Shown here: positions 12,706-22,957 of the stretch, piece after piece
Position numbering within the stretch: the stretch's first letter is position 1
Layout: each line of letters starts with the position of its first letter
DNA from: Ahaetulla prasina
Lineage: Eukaryota > Chordata > Lepidosauria > Squamata > Colubridae
Reading direction: 5' to 3'
Assembly (NCBI RefSeq): GCF_028640845.1
Contig: NC_080539.1
Location: forward strand, 181,239,459 to 181,303,458
Length of the DNA: 64,000 bases
Position numbers and translations under genes: made by a program
The notes under the pieces: generated by a model
The model's input: the letters and a program-made list of their open reading frames with translations, nothing else
Told to the model about the DNA's origin: nothing
Databases searched by the model: none

Positions 12706-13829
12706 TTTCCTAGAGTATTATGCAACGTAGTTACCCAGAGTAGCCCCATATGAAACAAACAAAATGTTAAAAAGTTATGATATTTATGTAGTTACTTACC
12801 AAGCACTTTGAAGTAACCAAAACATCTTTACAATCCCCAAGGCATGTCACAATTTTTGAGCACCCCTAATGTTTGGAAATTAAAAGTTGAAAAATTTGAC
12901 ACACCCTAAAATTGCCACAATGGGCAGCAAATAATTTTAACAATAAATAAAAAATAGGACTGCAAAGTTTTCTTGTCAGTTACATACCTCACTCAGCTAT
13001 CCTTGATGTGGATCTCTCTCGCTCACCTCCCTCTCTCTCCCTTCCATAAGCATGATGTGCTTACCGAAAGCTCCTTAGACAGAGTATGCTGTGATGACAA
13101 ACTTTTTTTGAAGACTTGCCCTATTTACTTTCAGAGTAAGTAAAGTAAACAACAATGGATTCATAGAAAGCCTTTTTATAGCCAGGTGGGAATCCAGTGT
13201 TTTAGGACTAAATACAATGGGTACTGACTCCTCGGCATCTCATAATTTCCAAGGGGTAAAAGCTAAGTTCAGATATAGTATATGTATATTCTCCATGCTC
13301 CCTCTTTTCCTATGTCTGCATATCTCCCTGTAAATAAATCTGTTATAAAAATTGTTTTACTAATGTTTCTCAGGTAAGATTCCTGCTCCAGGAAAGTTGG
13401 TTCACGTACAGAGAATAATTCATTTTAAATGAAATTATTGGCTCAAGTGACAGTAATAAAGATGTAAAGAGCTTCCATAAGAAGAGGGAAAGGGTGAGTC
13501 TCCTGAACTGTTGAAGGAAGAAAAGCAAAAGGTTTTCAGAAACAGACTCGGGGACACTCCGACTCATGGAGGAATGGAAGGATTAGAACTCTTCCTCATT
13601 TCACCCTCATTTAGGGTGAAACTTCTCTTGAAGTTACTTTTGTGCCAAAGAGAGTCCCATCAAAGCAGGCAGGAGCAAAGAACCTGAGTGCTTCAATTGA
13701 CAAAGCAACTAAAATAATCTGCCTAGTGATGAATGACTCCATCTTTAAGAGATTAAAATCAACTCACCATCTCATGAGAAAAGATCCACAATCTCGATTT
13801 TTCATATGCCTTTGGAAGGAGAAAGGGTC
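12706..13829. other. Unannotated DNA
   Basis: No exon or repeat family was recognised. A CT-rich patch (ctctctctcgctcacc...) lies near 13013-13043. Confidence 0.4.
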
Positions 13830-13834
13830 ATTAG

Positions 13835-14275
13835 GAGGTAATAGCCGAGTTGGTGGTTGATACCCCCAGACTTATGGTTATGGGGGACTTCAACCTACCA
13901 TTGCTTGGTGAGTCATCTACTGTAGCTCGGGAGTTCATGGCTTCCATGATGGCCTTGGACCTGACCCAATTAGTTGATGGTCCCACTCACATTGGGGGAA
14001 ACACTCTGGACTTAATTTTTATCTCTGGACAGTGGCTGAATGATCTAGAATCAAGGGACTTAGTCACTCTACCCTTGTCATGGTCGGATCATTCTCTGCT
14101 TCAGTTGGACGTTCAAACTGCTATCCCGCACCGCAGGGAGACGGAACCGACATGTTGGTTCCGTCCCAGGCGCCTGATGGACCCAGAGAGGTTTCTGATG
14201 GAGCTTGGGCCACTTCCTGAGGACCTAGCCCACGACTCGGCTGAAGAACTCGTCGCCGCCTGGGAAAGGGCGGGG
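13835..14275 (+). pseudogene. L2 LINE endonuclease, C-terminal half (copy B)
   Basis: The frame carries the conserved GDFN box near 13886 and the SDHSLL box near 14092, both part of the catalytic fold of the exonuclease/endonuclease/phosphatase family that nicks target DNA. The N-terminal half with the first catalytic residues is missing. Within about 14262-14280 the frame shifts relative to the downstream reverse transcriptase part, so the two are no longer one protein. Confidence 0.75.
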
Positions 14276-14277
14276 CC

Positions 14278-16284
14278 TTGGACCGTGTCGTGCCTTTGCA
14301 GCCTCTGACCCGGCGCCGGTCTCGACCGGGTCCTTGGTATTCCGAGGAGTTGAGAGAGATGAAGCGCCGGAAAAGATGCCTAGAGAATAATTGGAGGGCC
14401 AGCCGTTCTGAACCTGATCGAACACTAGTAAGGTCTCAAATTCAGACCTACCTAGTGGCGATAGGATCAGAGAAACGTGAGTATTTCTCTGCTCTTATTG
14501 CGTCGGCAGATAACTGCCCAGCAGCCTTGTTTAGGGTGACCCGCTCCCTTCTTACTCAGGGAGTTAGGGAAGACTCCTTGCAAGGCCGTGCTGAGGACTT
14601 TGGACAATATCTGCACGATAAAATCGCTCAGATTCGGGATGGGCTGGACACAGATTGGGTAGTCTCAGATGGGATGATGGAGGCAGCTATTGAGGCTGTC
14701 ATCTGGGAGGAGTTTGACACTGTGGCTCCTGATGACATGGACAGGGTACTGAGGAGGCTGAATGCAACCACATATTTATTGGACCCGTGTCCCTCCTGGT
14801 TGGTACTGGCCACGCAGGAGGTTACACGAGGCTGGCTCCAGGGAATTGTTAATGCTTCTCTGAGAGGGGGTGTCTTCCCTACAGCCTTGAAAGAGGCTGT
14901 AGTGAGACCCCTCCTCAAGAAGCCCTCCCTGGATCCAGCTGTTTTATCAAACTACCGTCCAGTCTCCAACCTTCATTTTGTGGCGAAGGTTGTTGAGAGT
15001 GTGGTAGCGCATCAGCTCCCTCAGTACCTGGATGAAACTGTCTATCTGGACCTGTTCCAGTCCAGCTTCTGGCCTGGGTACAGCACTGAAACGGCTTTGG
15101 TCGCGTTGGTGGATGATATCTGGAGGGCCCGGGACAGAGGCTGTTCTTCTGTCCTGGTCCTATTAGATCTTTCAGCGGCTTTTGATACCATCAACCATGG
15201 TATCTTGCTGCTGCGGCTAGGGGGGCTGGGAGTGGGGGGCACCGTTTTTCGGTGGTTCTCCTCCTTCCTCTCTGACCGGTCACAGACAGTGTTGGCAGGG
15301 GGGCAGAGATCGACCGCAAGGCACCTCTTATGTGGGGTGCCCCAGGAGTCGGTTCTCTCGCCTCTCCTGTTCAATATCTATATGAAGCCGCTGGGCGAGA
15401 TCATCCGTGGTTTTGGGGTGCGATGTCATCTGTACGCTAATGAGACGCAGTTGTACATTTCCACTCCCAACCACCCCAGCGAAGCCGTTGAGGTGATGTC
15501 CCATTGTCTGGAGGCCGTGCGGGTCTGGATGGGGAAAAACAGGCTTCAACTCAACCCCGCCAAGACTGAGTGGCTGTGGATGCCGGCGTCCCGGTATAAT
15601 CAGCTGAGGCCATCGCTGTCTGTGGGGGACGAGTCATTGGCCCCCACAGAGAAGGTCTGCAATCTGGGCGTCCTTCTGAATGCACGACTGTCATTGGAAG
15701 AGCATTTGACAGCCGTCGCCAGAGGAGCTTTTTACCAGGTCCGCCTGATACGCCAGTTGCGTCCTTTCTTGCACCGGGATTCCTTGTGCACAGTCACTCA
15801 CACCCTCATCACTTCTCGTCTGGACTATTGCAATGCTCTCTACATGGGGTTTCCCTTGAAGAGCACCCGAAGACTCCAATTATTTCAGAATCCGGCCGCA
15901 TGGGTGATAGAGGGAGCGACTCGTTGCTCCCATATAACACCTCTCCTGCGCAGGCTGCACTGGCTTCCGGTGATCTTTCGGGTGCAATTCAAGGTGTTAG
16001 TTACCACCTTCAAAGTGCTCCATGGCATAGGACCGGGTTACTTATGGGACCGCCTGCTGCTACCGGCGACCTCCCATCGACCAGTGTGCTCCCATAGGGA
16101 GGTTCTCCTCAGGGTGCCGTCGGCCACTCAATGTCGGCTGGCGGCGCCCAGGGGGAGGGCCTTCTCTGTGGGGGCACCAACCCTCTGGAACAAGTTACCA
16201 CCAGGTATCCGTCAACTCCCTGATCTTCGGACCTTTCAACGCGAGCTGAAAACATTTTTGTTTCACCGTGCAGGACTGGCCTAG
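14278..16284 (+). pseudogene. L2 LINE reverse transcriptase and C-terminal domain (copy B)
   Basis: About 668 open codons downstream of the frameshift. Motifs in order: AVVRPLLKKPSLDP and LSNYRPVSNL (fingers, about residues 207-235), LLDLSAAFDTINHG (motif A, near 298), GVPQESVLSPLLFN (near 355, with a Gln-Glu where most copies have Gln-Gly), and the catalytic box as LYANETQ (near 388). The YADD signature has become YANE, so both catalytic aspartates of motif C are gone and the enzyme must be inactive. The C-terminal region ends with the same LPDLRTF-type tail as copy A. The long surviving frame shows the copy is fairly young despite the lethal change. Confidence 0.88.
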
Positions 16285-16394
16285 TGGGGTTTTAATAAGG
16301 GGTTTTATTGGTTTTAAGTTCTTCAACCAACTCTAAATTTTCCTTTTAAACTGGTCCTAAAAATTGTACTAACTGTCTTTACTTTGGCTGTAAA

Positions 16395-16423
16395 CCGCCC
16401 TGAGTCCTTTGGGAGAAGGGCGG
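16395..16423 (+). promoter_or_regulatory. L2 3'-terminal hairpin (copy B)
   Basis: Same 7-bp CCGCCCT/AGGGCGG stem as in copy A, with one loop difference, followed 20 bases later by the (TAAA)n tail. Confidence 0.7.
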
Positions 16424-16460
16424 TATAGAAATTGAAACAATAAATAAATAAATAAATAAA

Positions 16461-17309
16461 ATTCTGAATTCATTGTCTACAAATTATTAAGCTGTGATAC
16501 ATTCAACAGAAATGAAAGAGGAAGCAGGCACTAATTTCATGATAAACCTTTTACAAGACTGTAATTTTCATGCCTCTTGAAAGCAAATTGCAATTTGATA
16601 AAGAATTTGAGAAAAGAAAGAAAATGCTTCATTTGCAATGACTGCAGTCATTTGCTACATAATTTTCTTAGGAAAGAGAAACAAAGCAAATTTATCAGAC
16701 TATATTCCAAAAATATGGACCGTGTACAATGTAAGAAAAAGCTAGAAAAGAGATAAAACAATGAATCTCACAATAAACCAGCGATCAAATGGTGCCTGTT
16801 TTTATTCTGTCTGAAATTCTAATTTCACGGGGAAGAGCGATTAATTGAATTGAAAGAATGTAAGTCAACCACTTACTTGTCAGACAGATAAAACATCAAC
16901 TAAAATATCAACTCAGATTCTGTAAGCTTTCATTGAGCATTAGGCAAAAGGAAAAATGCTCAGTTTAACAGTTGAGATGCTTTATATGTTCCAAATCTGG
17001 AGAAGTCTGCTCTCAGCAAAATATATTATAGAAAAAGGATGTGATGTAAGATTTAAAGGCAATCATTATTATGTTACTGAGAATTATGAAAAGTACTTTC
17101 CAGGAAAACGGACCATTCGAATTAGAAGGTGTGGAAGATAAATGATGTAGTGTCATGAAACCACAATGGCCCATACTATACAAGAGAATGGAGTGGCCAA
17201 GAAAAGTTGTTCCCTAACTGAAATGATGAGGCGTACGATGCAAGATTGACAGATAAATACAAAGTAGTTAACGCAAGCAATTCCTTGCAGAACAGTGTCC
17301 TGAAAAAGT
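16461..17309. other. Unannotated DNA
   Basis: No supported feature. A 61-codon frame at 16956-17141 has an Arg-rich end but no recognisable domain. Confidence 0.35.
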
Positions 17310-17339
17310 ATACTGCACTGCACAGATGCAGTGCAGTAT
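17310..17339. repeat. Perfect 13-bp hairpin
   Basis: atactgcactgca and its exact reverse complement are separated by caga. It is short and isolated. It could extrude as a cruciform but nothing else supports a function. Confidence 0.6.
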
Positions 17340-17384
17340 GAAAGGAGGACTTGTTAACTGGAAGAGTCTAGGAAACGATGAAAA

Positions 17385-18345
17385 TTCTGAAAACACATTT
17401 CAAAAACAAGGAGAACCTTCCCCTGATCCCCACCACCTGCAAGATGTGGCATAGATAAATAAATAAAAATAAAAATTGAGAAGAGGAATATAAGCAAAGC
17501 TCTCGCTGCAACATTTAGTGCTTTCTGTTCTGAAGAATGCCAGAGGAGCCACAGTGAGACGTTCTTAGCAAGTTGAGATGATTGCAAGGAAGAGCTTTAT
17601 TCTTGCCTGAAAACAAGGGAGTGGGACTGTGACTGGAGTAAGAGGTAGATGGAGAAAGCATGCAGCCACTTTTAATCGATAGACCGAGATTTCCCTGTGT
17701 ATATCTTAGACATTATAGACTCATAGATAGATAGAGAAGCATATTAGAAAAATTCTCATAGTACAGAACCACAAAATATTGAGGATTTATTATAGTGTAA
17801 AAACAAGATAGCCACTTATGAAAGTTGATGGCCTATAACCAGATTTGGAGATTTTCACAAGAGCTTTCAGAAATGAAAAAGCATTTCTAAATTTGGATTC
17901 TCCATTTCATGCATTTTTCCATCTCCAAAATCAGAACATATTTTCATATACAGAAACATTTCCTATTAGTTGACAGGCATATCTGGACATAATCATCACT
18001 TAATGGATTTCTAAAAAGAAACCTCACACCCACAGTTTCTGAGAAAATAGCAGATATGAGACTGATATGGACTGACAGTGTGAAAGCTTTCGGATATTCA
18101 AAAGATATACACTCTATATGTCTATATGGAGAATTATTTAACTGTTTTGTTAAATAGTTTCATGTTTTGAATGCTTCAGGGGCTAAAAACTGCTAAAGGG
18201 GGATTATCCACGGCAATTTTAAAATTTGTTCTTGACCCTTATTGATTTTTTTCCTTTAAGAAAGGACCCAAGTTATCAGGAAAGGATCTTCACTCTGAAT
18301 TTTGTTTTCTTAATTCTCGTGTTTTATATTTATAAAAAATTCTAA
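17385..18345. repeat. Non-coding segment with a second copy at 32.8-33.3 kb (copy 1)
   Basis: Two blocks match the later segment in the same orientation. One is around 17395-17475 (ccacctgcaa ... tggcatagataaataaataa). The other is around 17900-18330 (tattagttgacaggcat, tttctgagaaaa, aatgcttcaggg, ctaaaaact, ggcaattttaa, cttaattctc). Here the blocks are separated by about 430 bases that are absent from the other copy. Either an old segmental duplication or two copies of an uncatalogued repeat. Confidence 0.6.
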
Positions 18346-18370
18346 TTCCTTCTATGCAAACCATTAAGTA

Positions 18371-18420
18371 TAAGCATTGCTTATTTTGATGAAAATAAGC
18401 ATTGCTTATTTTAATGAATG
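18371..18420. repeat. Two tandem 25-base units
   Basis: taagcattgcttattttgat plus five bases is repeated with four differences immediately after. A local duplication of no obvious role. Confidence 0.7.
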
Positions 18421-18631
18421 GGAAAAGTAAACATGATGTTTCAAATTTTGTTCCTCATTTCCAAGCAAATAGTAAGCAGAGACAACTAGCTTCAGAGGAG
18501 GTCTTCACTGTATGCCAAGAAGTTGACAGTGCAGCAAATCCAGAAGGAGAGCAGCAGAGACCAGATGCTCCAAGAGATCTAACCAAAGGTCCACCAGGAA
18601 GCATGACCTATCTTGCTAAGAGGGAACATGA

Positions 18632-18900
18632 ATAGAATAGAATTCTTTATTGGCCAAGTGTGATTGGACACACAAGGAATTTGTCTTGGTGCATATGCTC
18701 TCGGAGTACATAAAAGAAATGATACATTCATCAAGAATCATCAAGTACAACACTTAATGATAGTTATAGAGAAACAATCAATATAAATCTTAAGGATACC
18801 AGCAACAAGGACTGTATGAACAATACAGTCATAAGTGGGAGGAGATGGGTGATAGGAACGATGAGAAGTTTAATAGTAATGTGTAATTAATAATAAAACA
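18632..18900 (-). mobile_element. LINE 3' end, common squamate family
   Basis: The block beginning gaatagaatagaattcttta and continuing ttggccaagtgtgattggac is a very common squamate interspersed sequence, the reverse complement of a LINE 3' end whose polyadenylation signal is the aataaaga in ttggccaataaagaattcta. A plus-strand relative is at 34038-34125. The LINE clade was not settled. Confidence 0.6.
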
Positions 18901-19709
18901 TGTGGAAAGATTCAGCCATTGAAGGAGATAAATGGAGAAAAGCTACAGAAAAGGAGATTGACTCACTCTACAAGGATAACATTAGAAATGTATCAGGCTT
19001 CTATGCTGCTCTTTCCATATATAACACCCAACTGACCTACTAGGAAGTAGTAGGGGTGTAGCTCATAAAGTATTTACTCCTTTCCCCCTCTCTTTTTCTC
19101 TCATTTGTTTGCACTTTGCCCATGAGGATGCTACTTTGAACTCACTTCCTTTATCCTTTCTTCACATGGACACAAGCACAGAGCATCTGCTCTTTGAATC
19201 GCCATCTGAGAATTTCTAAATCCCAGGCTTTGCCTCTCCCTCTATGTCCTGTAAATAGACCTCCTTCCATTATAGTTATGTAACCAGCTTCAGTAATTCC
19301 CACTTTCAGGAACCCCTGAAGGTATGGAAAATATTCTGCCTCCAAAAGAAGTGTGCCAACTGGGATGGGTCCTGGGTGAATGAGCTGCCTTTTATCACAA
19401 GAGCAAATCCCTGTTCCAACTTTTCCTTGCAAACTGAAGAGGGGTGCACTGCCAGCCCATCAATTTCCTTTTTTATCCCACACATATCTGGAAACATTCC
19501 AGAGCACATGGCAGGAACCAAATTTTCCATTTGGAAAAGGATATCATGGTATCCCTGACCTGCTCCCATAGGGCACAATTCCCAAGGTTCCCTACATAAA
19601 GGTCCCTACTCAAATAATGTCTTCAAGCCTACAAATGGCCTATTGCCTGTCATAGTCAATGGTAGGTGGACCCTAAAATGTCTGCAGCAAATGTATGGCA
19701 GAACCAACC
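18901..19709. other. Unannotated DNA with overlapping open frames
   Basis: The region 19150-19580 is open in several frames on both strands (minus 90 and 93 codons, plus 60 and 63), which usually signals chance in GC-richer DNA or an unrecognised repeat. No domain was recognised. Confidence 0.3.
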
Positions 19710-19960
19710 CAGTGGCGGGATTTAAATTTTTTACTACTGGTTCTGTGGGCGTGGCATGGTTTGGTGGGCGTGGTTTGGTGAGCGTGGCAGGGGAAGGATA
19801 CTGCAAAATCTCGTTTTCTTCCCAATCAGCTGGGACTCAGGAAGCAGAGAATAGAGGGGGTGGGTCAGTCAGAGGTGATATTTACTGGTTCTCCAAACTA
19901 CTCAAAATTTCCGCTATCGGATCTCCAGAACTGGTCAGAACCTGCTGAATGCCACCTCTG
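19710..19960 (+). mobile_element. Non-autonomous hAT transposon
   Basis: Ends CAGTGGCGGG... and ...GCCACCTCTG are imperfect inverted repeats, flanked by 8-bp duplications aaccaacc (19702-19709) and aaccaact (19961-19968, one mismatch). The interior has the marks of an abundant snake/lizard hAT: ttactactggttctgtgggc, gggaaggatactgcaaaatc, agctgggact..gaagcagaga. No transposase. Confidence 0.85.
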
Positions 19961-19968
19961 AACCAACT

Positions 19969-21235
19969 CATATATTTCACTTGTTTATGATGAATTATTC
20001 TCAGAATCAGTTGTTCCTTAATCTATAGAATACCCTTGCCTAGGGCTTTGGTACATCTTAGACTGGATGGGCATTGCAACTAACACTGAAGTCAGCAGCT
20101 TGGTGTAAGTGTTTGAACTTTGCAGTCATGAACATACCATAATGAAAAGAAATGTACAGTGCGATAGTAGAATACTGAAGATTAAGAGGGAGGGGTCAAA
20201 TGGCTTTTCTTTCTACTTCTGGTTCTTCTTCAAAATGTTCAGCAGCTTTGTTTTATGCATTTCTCAGCTCCTCAATTCAACTTAAGTGGCAAGAATCCTA
20301 GGTTTGTAATCAACAGAATCTGAAAGAGGCTTGGAGATGCATTCCTCTTACATTTAAAAATACTGAACATTAGCAGAACATGAAGCCAAGAGGCAGCTTC
20401 ATTGCTTGCAGAAGATGTCTCCTCTTTATCTTTTCCTCTGTGTAATATAGTGCAGGCACAGTTTTTAGGGGTTTCTGTCAAGTTCTTCCCATTTCCCAAA
20501 TCACACAGCTTTAGACTATAATCAAAATCCACATCTCAAAGTGTTTTTGATTTAACTGTAGTTCTCCTTTATTTATTTCGAGATTCTGAGAAATTCAGTA
20601 GACCACTGAGTTGCCATTGGAAGTTGATATGTATATGTAATATAAAATAAAAAACTTGAAAAAGAAAGTTCCCCCAAGAAAAGAAAGATCAAGTATTGCT
20701 ATTGTTTTTGCCTAGAGAGCAGGCGTAGGCTTTCTGATCTCTGAGACAGAGGAGAGCGGGAGGCATGGGGAATGTTGCACTTTTCTCTCTCTTTCCCAAT
20801 TGCCTTGAAATAAATCTGTGCTGCACTTTTATTTGAGTTGTCCACGAGGCTATTTTAAGATGCTGAATTCAACATTTTTCAGGATACATACTATAATTTC
20901 CTAAAGCAGTTGGAAGGTAGCTCCTGCTGTGCACATTGCACATGTGTTTGTTTAAATGGATACCAAGCTTGCAGACCATATGAGGTTTAATGTCAACTTT
21001 GGAAAAAAATCTGATTGGGGGGGAGACTGATTTCCTGGGAACAGGATTGTAAGCAACGAATCCTGAATTTCCTCAGTACAAACTCCTTCCATTCCTTTCA
21101 CTGTGTGTGAACAGGATTCCGTGGTAATTTTGGACTTCACTTAGGCTCCATTTTCTAAGGAGGAGCAGAGGAAAAGCTGATGCCAGATTTCTCTGCTTCT
21201 ATACACATTTTTGTTAACTCACAGCACAGAAGCAT
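19969..21235. other. Unannotated DNA
   Basis: No exon, repeat family or RNA gene recognised. Confidence 0.4.
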
Positions 21236-21312
21236 TTATTTATCAAGAAAATTTATATGGGCACCCAACTCATTCATAGTGATGCTGGGTGGCTTGCCGA
21301 AGTAAAACCCCA
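21236..21312 (-). mobile_element. L2-like LINE or SINE 3' tail fragment
   Basis: The plus strand shows tttatttatc, then tttatatgggcacccaactc and gatgctgggtggcttgcc. This is the reverse complement of a decayed L2 terminal hairpin and A-rich tail. Short fragment only. Confidence 0.45.
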
Positions 21313-21865
21313 AATTAAAAAAAAAGCAATAAACCCTTACCTCCTGCGACAACAAACAATCTGACCTGTTTATTTATTTAAACTGTATTTCATAGCAAAG
21401 AGTTATGCTGCCATAATTTTATTAATTTCATTCAATTTTATTTATTGATTTATTGATTGATGATAATATTTTATTAATTAGTTATCACACTATGTCAGAT
21501 ATCCAAGTAGAAAAGATCGAAAAATAATGAGACTATGTATTACAAAATAAAGGTAGATTTATTTATTTCATTAAATTTAGATGCTGTCTAATTTCTCAAC
21601 AGACTCCTTTCCTTAATCCTGAATCAGATCTTTGATCCATCAAGTTCAAGAACATGGACAGTGGTGGCTTTCCAAAGTGCCAGAGAGAAGTTTTCCTGGC
21701 CTACCTGGAGATACTTGAAGTTAGAGGTCAGCTCTAACACTGATTCCCACCCTTAACTAAGCCATCATTCATTCTCCACCCAACTTCAGTCATAATTTTA
21801 CAAATGTATATTTGTGTTTTGTTTTCTACAATGATTACTCAAGAAATCCATCCATTTCTTCTTAG
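21313..21865. other. Unannotated AT-rich DNA
   Basis: Nothing recognised. Confidence 0.4.
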
Positions 21866-22108
21866 ACCTGTAGTGGCACAGTAATTAGAATGCAGTACTG
21901 CAGGCTACTTCTGCTGACTGCTGACTGACTGCAATTTGGCAGTTCAAATCTCACCAGGTTCAAGGTTAACTCACCCTTCATCCTTCAAGGTTGGTAAAAT
22001 GAAGACCCAAACTTTTGGGGGCAATATGCTGACTCTGTAAATCGTTTAGAGTGGGCTGTAAAGCTCTTAGATATAAGTCTAAGTGCTATTGCTATTATCC
22101 TGTAAAAA
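21866..22108 (+). mobile_element. tRNA-derived SINE, squamate family
   Basis: Starts with an A-box-like tagtggcacagtaatta and has a B-box-like gcagttcaaatctc about 70 bases on, the layout of a tRNA-derived polymerase III promoter. The body (gggggcaatatgctgactctgtaaa) and the tail gtctaagtgctattgctatt are those of a common snake SINE. A second, reversed and 5'-truncated copy sits at 39941-40100. Parts of the body are shared with the SINEs at 35.2-35.7 kb, which carry a different (L2) tail. Confidence 0.8.
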
Positions 22109-22182
22109 TACTCAAGTTCCATAAGAAATTCAGCAGTGTGAATATATTCTATATATATTTTTATTGTATTGATTTAATATAT

Positions 22183-22515
22183 ATATGTTTTCATAGGTTT
22201 TCACGGGTATAGGTATGTAGGTCTTGGCATATTCGGGTCTTTTCCAGTGTAAAGCTGAGAGCATCTTGGCGACATTTCAATGAGGTCTCACTCGTCATCT
22301 TCAGGCTGGTGCTTGCAGCTTCGTGCTTGTGCAAGCAAAGTGTGGTCGGAGCTGCCGTCTCTCTATAAATACTGATGGGGGTGTATGGAGTGTTGGCTTT
22401 GTTGCTGTAAGCGGGTTGGTTGGCTGTGTGGTTGCATCTTGATTGACCTCGTCGAAACATCGGCAAGGTACTCTTAACCTTACACGGGAAAAGACCCAAA
22501 TACGCCGCCAAGACC
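22183..22515. mobile_element. Inverted pair of Penelope-like element 3' ends
   Basis: From 22183 to about 22435 the minus strand reads a Penelope-like 3' region (CTGAAGA, GACGAG hairpin arm, GCCAAGA, CCCGAATA, AAGACCTACATA, then GTGAAAACCT). From about 22440 to 22515 the plus strand reads the same region (cctcgtcgaaacatc, ttacacgggaaaagaccc, gccaagacctg). The two copies are head to head with almost no spacer. They are more diverged than the pair at 22604-25186 and represent an older insertion. No coding part is left. Confidence 0.75.
22270..22304 (-). ncRNA. Hammerhead-ribozyme-like motif, older Penelope copy
   Basis: On the minus strand: CTGAAGA (22298-22304), arm GACGAG, loop TGAGAC, arm CTCATT, then GAAA (22275-22278). 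The order CUGANGA, hairpin, GAAA is that of a hammerhead core, and hammerheads are known in Penelope-like retroelements. One arm has CpG-type decay here; the plus-strand half at 22448-22453 keeps the undecayed CTCGTC. The exact stem II geometry is not ideal, so catalytic ability is uncertain. Confidence 0.4.
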
Positions 22516-22520
22516 TGGAA

Positions 22521-22523
<3 letters not shown>

Positions 22524-22602
<79 letters not shown>
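22524..22602. repeat. (TA)n microsatellite
   Basis: About 40 TA units lying between the 3' ends of the two Penelope-like inverted pairs. Confidence 0.97.
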
Positions 22603-22607
<5 letters not shown>

Positions 22608-22673
22608 TTCTGAGGTTTTCACGGTGTTTGTATGTAGGTCTTTGGTTATTCGGGTTTTCTCCCGTAAAATTGG

Positions 22674-22712
22674 AAGTGTCTTGGCGGCGTTTGAAGTCTC
22701 ATTCGTCATCTT
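22674..22712 (-). ncRNA. Hammerhead-ribozyme-like motif, damaged (minus arm)
   Basis: On the minus strand CTGAAGA and the arm GACGAA with loop TGAGAC are present, but the second arm and following G are shortened to TTCAAAC where the plus arm has TTCGTCGAAAC. A four-base loss therefore removes the hairpin and core in this copy. Confidence 0.4.
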
Positions 22713-22957
22713 CAGGCTTCAACCGTGCTTCTGGGAGCAATGTGTGATTGCAGCTGTTTCTTCCTTTTAACTGCTAGTGGGGTTTGAACTGATTGGGTGG
22801 GAGCTTGGCTGTGCTCTGATTGGATGGGGTTTTTGTGCTCTGATTGGCTGGGGTGTGTCCTGTTTGGGTGGGGCTTGGTTCTGCTCAGATTAGTCTGAGT
22901 TGCAGGGGGATCTGAGCTGGTGAGCTGCACTGCTGCTGTTTGGCTTCGTGTTCGTGG

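Larger units (their letters stand above)
13830..16460 (+). mobile_element. L2-type non-LTR retrotransposon, copy B
   Basis: A 2.6-kb 5'-truncated LINE. It starts within the apurinic-type endonuclease (EVIAELVVDTPRL then GDFN), continues through linker, reverse transcriptase and C-terminal domain, and ends with a 3' UTR, a GC-rich hairpin and a short (TAAA)n tail. Homology to copy A is clear over the whole shared length. No target duplication was found. Confidence 0.9.

Noticed and set aside
16956..18635. Possible toxin-gene exons near the duplicated segments
   Set aside because: Considered because snake multigene loci often show such duplications, but no cysteine pattern, signal peptide or splice-bounded exon of a known toxin family was found.
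19151..19578. Long overlapping frames on both strands
   Set aside because: Openness in several frames at once, without domain motifs, argues for chance or an unidentified repeat.
22191..22709. 172-codon minus-strand frame with a long Ile-Tyr run
   Set aside because: It reads through the (TA)n repeat and the 3' regions of two Penelope-like elements, which are non-coding there.
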